Shown one piece after another: positions 30,183 to 32,207 of a stretch of 32,207 nt of DNA. The stretch spans positions 1 to 32,207 of the forward strand of contig VBJD01000070.1 of the NCBI GenBank assembly GCA_005887995.1. Reading direction: 5' to 3'. The stretch comes from Chloroflexota bacterium (GTDB taxonomy: Bacteria; Chloroflexota; Limnocylindria; P2-11E). Numbering within the stretch: position 1 is the stretch's first letter; every line of letters starts with the position of its first letter. The notes under the pieces were generated by a model. It ran no database searches and was not told the DNA's origin. It saw only the letters and a program-made list of their open reading frames with translations. Both the position numbers and the translations under genes were made by a program.

Positions 30183-30635
30183 TTAGCCCTGCAGTGCCTG
30201 CAGCACCTCGAGCGCGTGGCCGTCCGGCTTCACGAAGTACCACGACTTCTTGACCTTGCCCTGCGGGTCGATGAGGAAGGACGAGCGGATCACGCCCTCG
30301 CCGCGCCCGGGCCGCTCGCCCCACGCGCCGTACGCGTTATGCACCTTGCGATCGGTGTCGGTCAGGAGGCTGAAGTTCAGCCCGTACTTCTTCTGGAACG
30401 CCTGGTGCGACGCGGCGTCATCCTGTGACACGCCGATGACCGGCACGCCCAGCGCCTTGAACTGCGTGAGGTTGTCATTCAGTTGACACGCCTCGGTCGT
30501 GCATCCGGGCGTGTCGTCCTTCGGATAGAAGTAGAGGAAGTACGTCTTTCCCTTCAGCGAATCGCTCGACACGTTCTTGCCGTTCTCGTCAGGCAGTTCG
30601 AAGCGCGGGGCGGGCGCGCCGGTTTCTAGCTGCAT
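30183..30635 (-). CDS. bcp: Bcp/PrxQ-type thioredoxin-dependent peroxiredoxin
   Basis: A 150-residue peroxiredoxin with peroxidatic Cys45 and resolving Cys50 in DDTPGCTTEACQ, the atypical two-Cys arrangement of the Bcp/PrxQ group, and the following VPVIGVSQDDAASHQAFQKKYGLNF and RSSFLIDPQGKVKKSW blocks. It reduces hydrogen and organic peroxides using thioredoxin. The ATG at 30635 is fixed by a strong AGGAGGT (complement of 30641-30647) 5 bases ahead. It is followed after 35 bases by moxR and may lead the operon, linking peroxide defence to the MoxR/Bat envelope system; that link is inferred from gene order only. Confidence 0.93.
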   Translation of the reverse strand: MQLETGAPAPRFELPDENGKNVSSDSLKGKTYFLYFYPKDDTPGCTTEACQLNDNLTQFKALGVPVIGVSQDDAASHQAFQKKYGLNFSLLTDTDRKVHNAYGAWGERPGRGEGVIRSSFLIDPQGKVKKSWYFVKPDGHALEVLQALQG

Positions 30636-30690
30636 CTCGGACCTCCTGGGATAGATCGAGTCTAGGCGTCGGGCTGCGCGCCCTTGTCGC

Positions 30691-31095
30691 TCATCCAGGC
30701 TGCCGCGTGAACCCGCCGATGAATCGCGTCTTAGCGGTGAACGGCACGCCCGAGTCGACGAGGCCTTTGTCCATCTCCGCGGCCTTACCTCCGGGTGTGC
30801 CGAAGACTTCGACGCGGACCGGCTCGAGATAACGCATCACCGCGGTCACATCGCCGGGCAGCAGCCGCATCTTCGCGCCCAGGACGTCCATGTGGCGGTC
30901 CAGCGTTCCGCTGTCGGGAAAGACGTGGACGTTCGTGATCTCGGTCAAGTCTTCATTCGCGAACGTGAGAAACGCGCTCAGGCGCGGCTCATTCTCGTCG
31001 ACGACTTTCACGAGCTCGGCATAGAAGCGTTTGTAGTCCTCGAATTTGCCCTCCTTGATCCGCCACGTGCTGACGTACGCCACCGGATCCGACAT
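30691..31095 (-). CDS. Small dimeric alpha/beta-barrel (ABM-like) protein of unknown function
   Basis: A 134-residue soluble protein: VAYVSTWRIKEGKFEDYKRFYAELVKVVDENEPRLSAFLTFANEDLTEITNVHVFPDSGTLDRHMDVLG has the strand-helix-strand-strand-helix pattern of ABM/dimeric ferredoxin-like proteins (EGKxxxYxxxxxEL, then VxVFxDxxxxxxHxxxxG). The C-terminal ~40 residues are less typical. I cannot assign an enzyme activity; many such proteins are monooxygenase-like or dimerisation scaffolds without catalysis. A strong GGAGG lies ahead of the ATG. It follows the GMC oxidoreductase gene on the same strand with a gap of 63 bases. Confidence 0.65.
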   Translation of the reverse strand: MSDPVAYVSTWRIKEGKFEDYKRFYAELVKVVDENEPRLSAFLTFANEDLTEITNVHVFPDSGTLDRHMDVLGAKMRLLPGDVTAVMRYLEPVRVEVFGTPGGKAAEMDKGLVDSGVPFTAKTRFIGGFTRQPG

Positions 31096-31158
31096 TGGTA
31101 CCTCCTCCGTGCGCGAGCGTAATTCGACCGCCCGCTCAACGACGCCGACTCAGAGCAA

Positions 31159-32207
31159 CTACTTCGCGGCGGCGATGCGCTGTGCGGTCCGCCGTGCGAG
31201 CGCCATCACGGTGAGCATGGGGTTCACCCCCGCAGCGCTCGGGAACGCGCTCGCATCCGTCACGAAGAGACCGCGCACGCCCCACACCTGGCCGTCGGGA
31301 TCGGCGACCGATCGCGCGGGTGCGGTCCCGATGCGGCAGCTCGACATCTGATGAGCGGAAAAGAGCGTGATGCTGTTGGAGCGCACGCCCCGGCGGTCGA
31401 TCTCGGCTATGAGCTCCGTGAGTTCGCTCGCACTCGATGTGAGCGGTGGCGTGTGCAACGTGAAGATCTCGCGCGCTCCCGCCGCCGCGTGGATGCGCGC
31501 CGCCTCGACCATCGCGCGAGTGAGCAGCGCGCGCTCGGCAGGACCATTCGCGTACCACACGAGCGGCTCGCCGCCGCGGTCGATGCTCACCCGCCCCGCC
31601 GTACGATCGCGCACGATCCCGATGAATGGCGCGATGTGCCGCGCGTCGCGCGCACGTTGCCGATGCGAATCGGCTCCCCACCACGGGAACGACGCCGCGA
31701 GGATGCCGGGATAGCCCTGCGGCACTTCCAGCCGGAAGCCGTAGCCGTCCCCGCGATCCGAGAACTCGTCGACGAGCACGGACTGCGGCACGCCCGACCA
31801 GATGCCGCCGAGGTCCTCGTCATAGCGACCGCAGGTGATCGCGACCGGATGCAGATGGAAGTTGCGCCCCGCCTGCGCCGTCGCGATGCGCGAGCGCAGC
31901 AACACAGCCGGCGAGTGGATCGCGCCTCCCGCGAGCGCGACGATCGGCGCTCGGACGCGAACGTCCCCGCCGACGACGCGCGCGGTGACGCCCACGACGC
32001 GGCCGCCGGCCACGTCGATGGATCGCACATCGGCGGGCGCGTAGATCTGCGCGCCCGATGCATGCGCGTCCGCGAGATACGTGCGCAGCGTCGACTGCTT
32101 CGCGCCGCGCCGACAGCCGAGCGTGCACGGGCCGCAGTCGCCGCAGCCTTTGACGTTGCGCGCGATCGTGTGCGCCTTCAGTCCGAGGGCGCGCGCGCCC
32201 CGCTCGA
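31159..32207 (-). CDS. GMC-family oxidoreductase with cysteine-rich motif, N-terminus cut off
   Basis: The visible 349 codons are the C-terminal two thirds of a GMC flavoenzyme; the FAD-binding N-terminus lies outside the window. Near the edge a cysteine cluster, CGDCGPCTLGC, then RRGAKQS, matches the C-x2-C-x2-C-x3-C pattern of the long-chain alcohol oxidase/dehydrogenase branch. Further on are IVALAGGAIHSPAVLLRS (flavin domain) and the C-terminal GMC block SAHQMSSCRIGTAPARSVADPDGQVWGVRGLFVTDASAFPSAAGVNPMLTVMALARR with the catalytic-region His. The likely reaction is alcohol oxidation; the substrate is unknown. Confidence 0.87.
   Translation of the reverse strand, partial: ERGARALGLKAHTIARNVKGCGDCGPCTLGCRRGAKQSTLRTYLADAHASGAQIYAPADVRSIDVAGGRVVGVTARVVGGDVRVRAPIVALAGGAIHSPAVLLRSRIATAQAGRNFHLHPVAITCGRYDEDLGGIWSGVPQSVLVDEFSDRGDGYGFRLEVPQGYPGILAASFPWWGADSHRQRARDARHIAPFIGIVRDRTAGRVSIDRGGEPLVWYANGPAERALLTRAMVEAARIHAAAGAREIFTLHTPPLTSSASELTELIAEIDRRGVRSNSITLFSAHQMSSCRIGTAPARSVADPDGQVWGVRGLFVTDASAFPSAAGVNPMLTVMALARRTAQRIAAAK

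Noticed and set aside
30660-30690. Possible terminator hairpin (GGGC/GCCC) after the ABM-like gene
   Set aside because: Only four base pairs with no U-tract; not distinguishable from GC-rich background.

Overview
The window is a very GC-rich bacterial chromosome segment, densely packed with long runs of co-directional genes, many joined by 4-base ATGA or GTGA overlaps. The content (F420-type DDN-family reductase, DUF2277 protein, NrtS-like small membrane protein, lipoprotein substrate-binding proteins with lipoboxes, MoxR/Bat operon) fits a soil or freshwater member of Chloroflexota or a close relative such as Dormibacterota. This is an inference from gene content; no rRNA or other marker gene is present. 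I see no tRNA, rRNA, CRISPR array, insertion sequence or prophage, and no gene-free stretch longer than about 150 bases.

Left part (1-12777), metabolism and transport: a truncated BNR/Asp-box repeat protein; a Pro/Thr-rich membrane-anchored protein; a thioredoxin-like ORF that runs out of frame into a SelT/SelW-type (Rdx) domain; an HxlR-type regulator divergent from an acyl-CoA dehydrogenase; an NrtS-like gene; a DDN-family reductase; an HtrA-like protease with an unknown partner; a peptide-type ABC transporter set (binding protein, hairpin, two permeases, no ATPases); an MFS transporter coupled to a small four-helix membrane protein.

Middle part (12743-23461), a signalling island read entirely on the minus strand. 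In order of transcription: a single-domain receiver and a kinase-like membrane protein lacking the ATP-lid motifs; DUF2277; then a lipoprotein of the PstS-like binding-protein fold, a two-helix membrane histidine kinase (extracytoplasmic sensor-HAMP-GAF-HisKA-HATPase), a soluble REC-REC-histidine kinase, a VTC-domain polyphosphate polymerase, a REC-HD-GYP protein with a damaged HD motif, a LuxR/NarL-type response regulator, a second stand-alone receiver and a canonical HD-GYP protein. Four successive junctions are ATGA overlaps, so the polymerase is translationally embedded in a two-component pathway. I infer a circuit that senses an extracellular ligand (phosphate is the obvious candidate) and controls polyphosphate synthesis together with transcription and cyclic-di-GMP turnover. 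Related GGCTATC/CCCC-rich sequences precede three transcription-unit positions in the island and are candidate binding sites for the LuxR-type regulator.

Right part (23523-32207): an ornithine cyclodeaminase/mu-crystallin family gene convergent with a complete MoxR-DUF58-BatD-BatA-BatB/C operon preceded by a Bcp-type peroxiredoxin, then an ABM-like small protein and a GMC oxidoreductase cut by the right edge.
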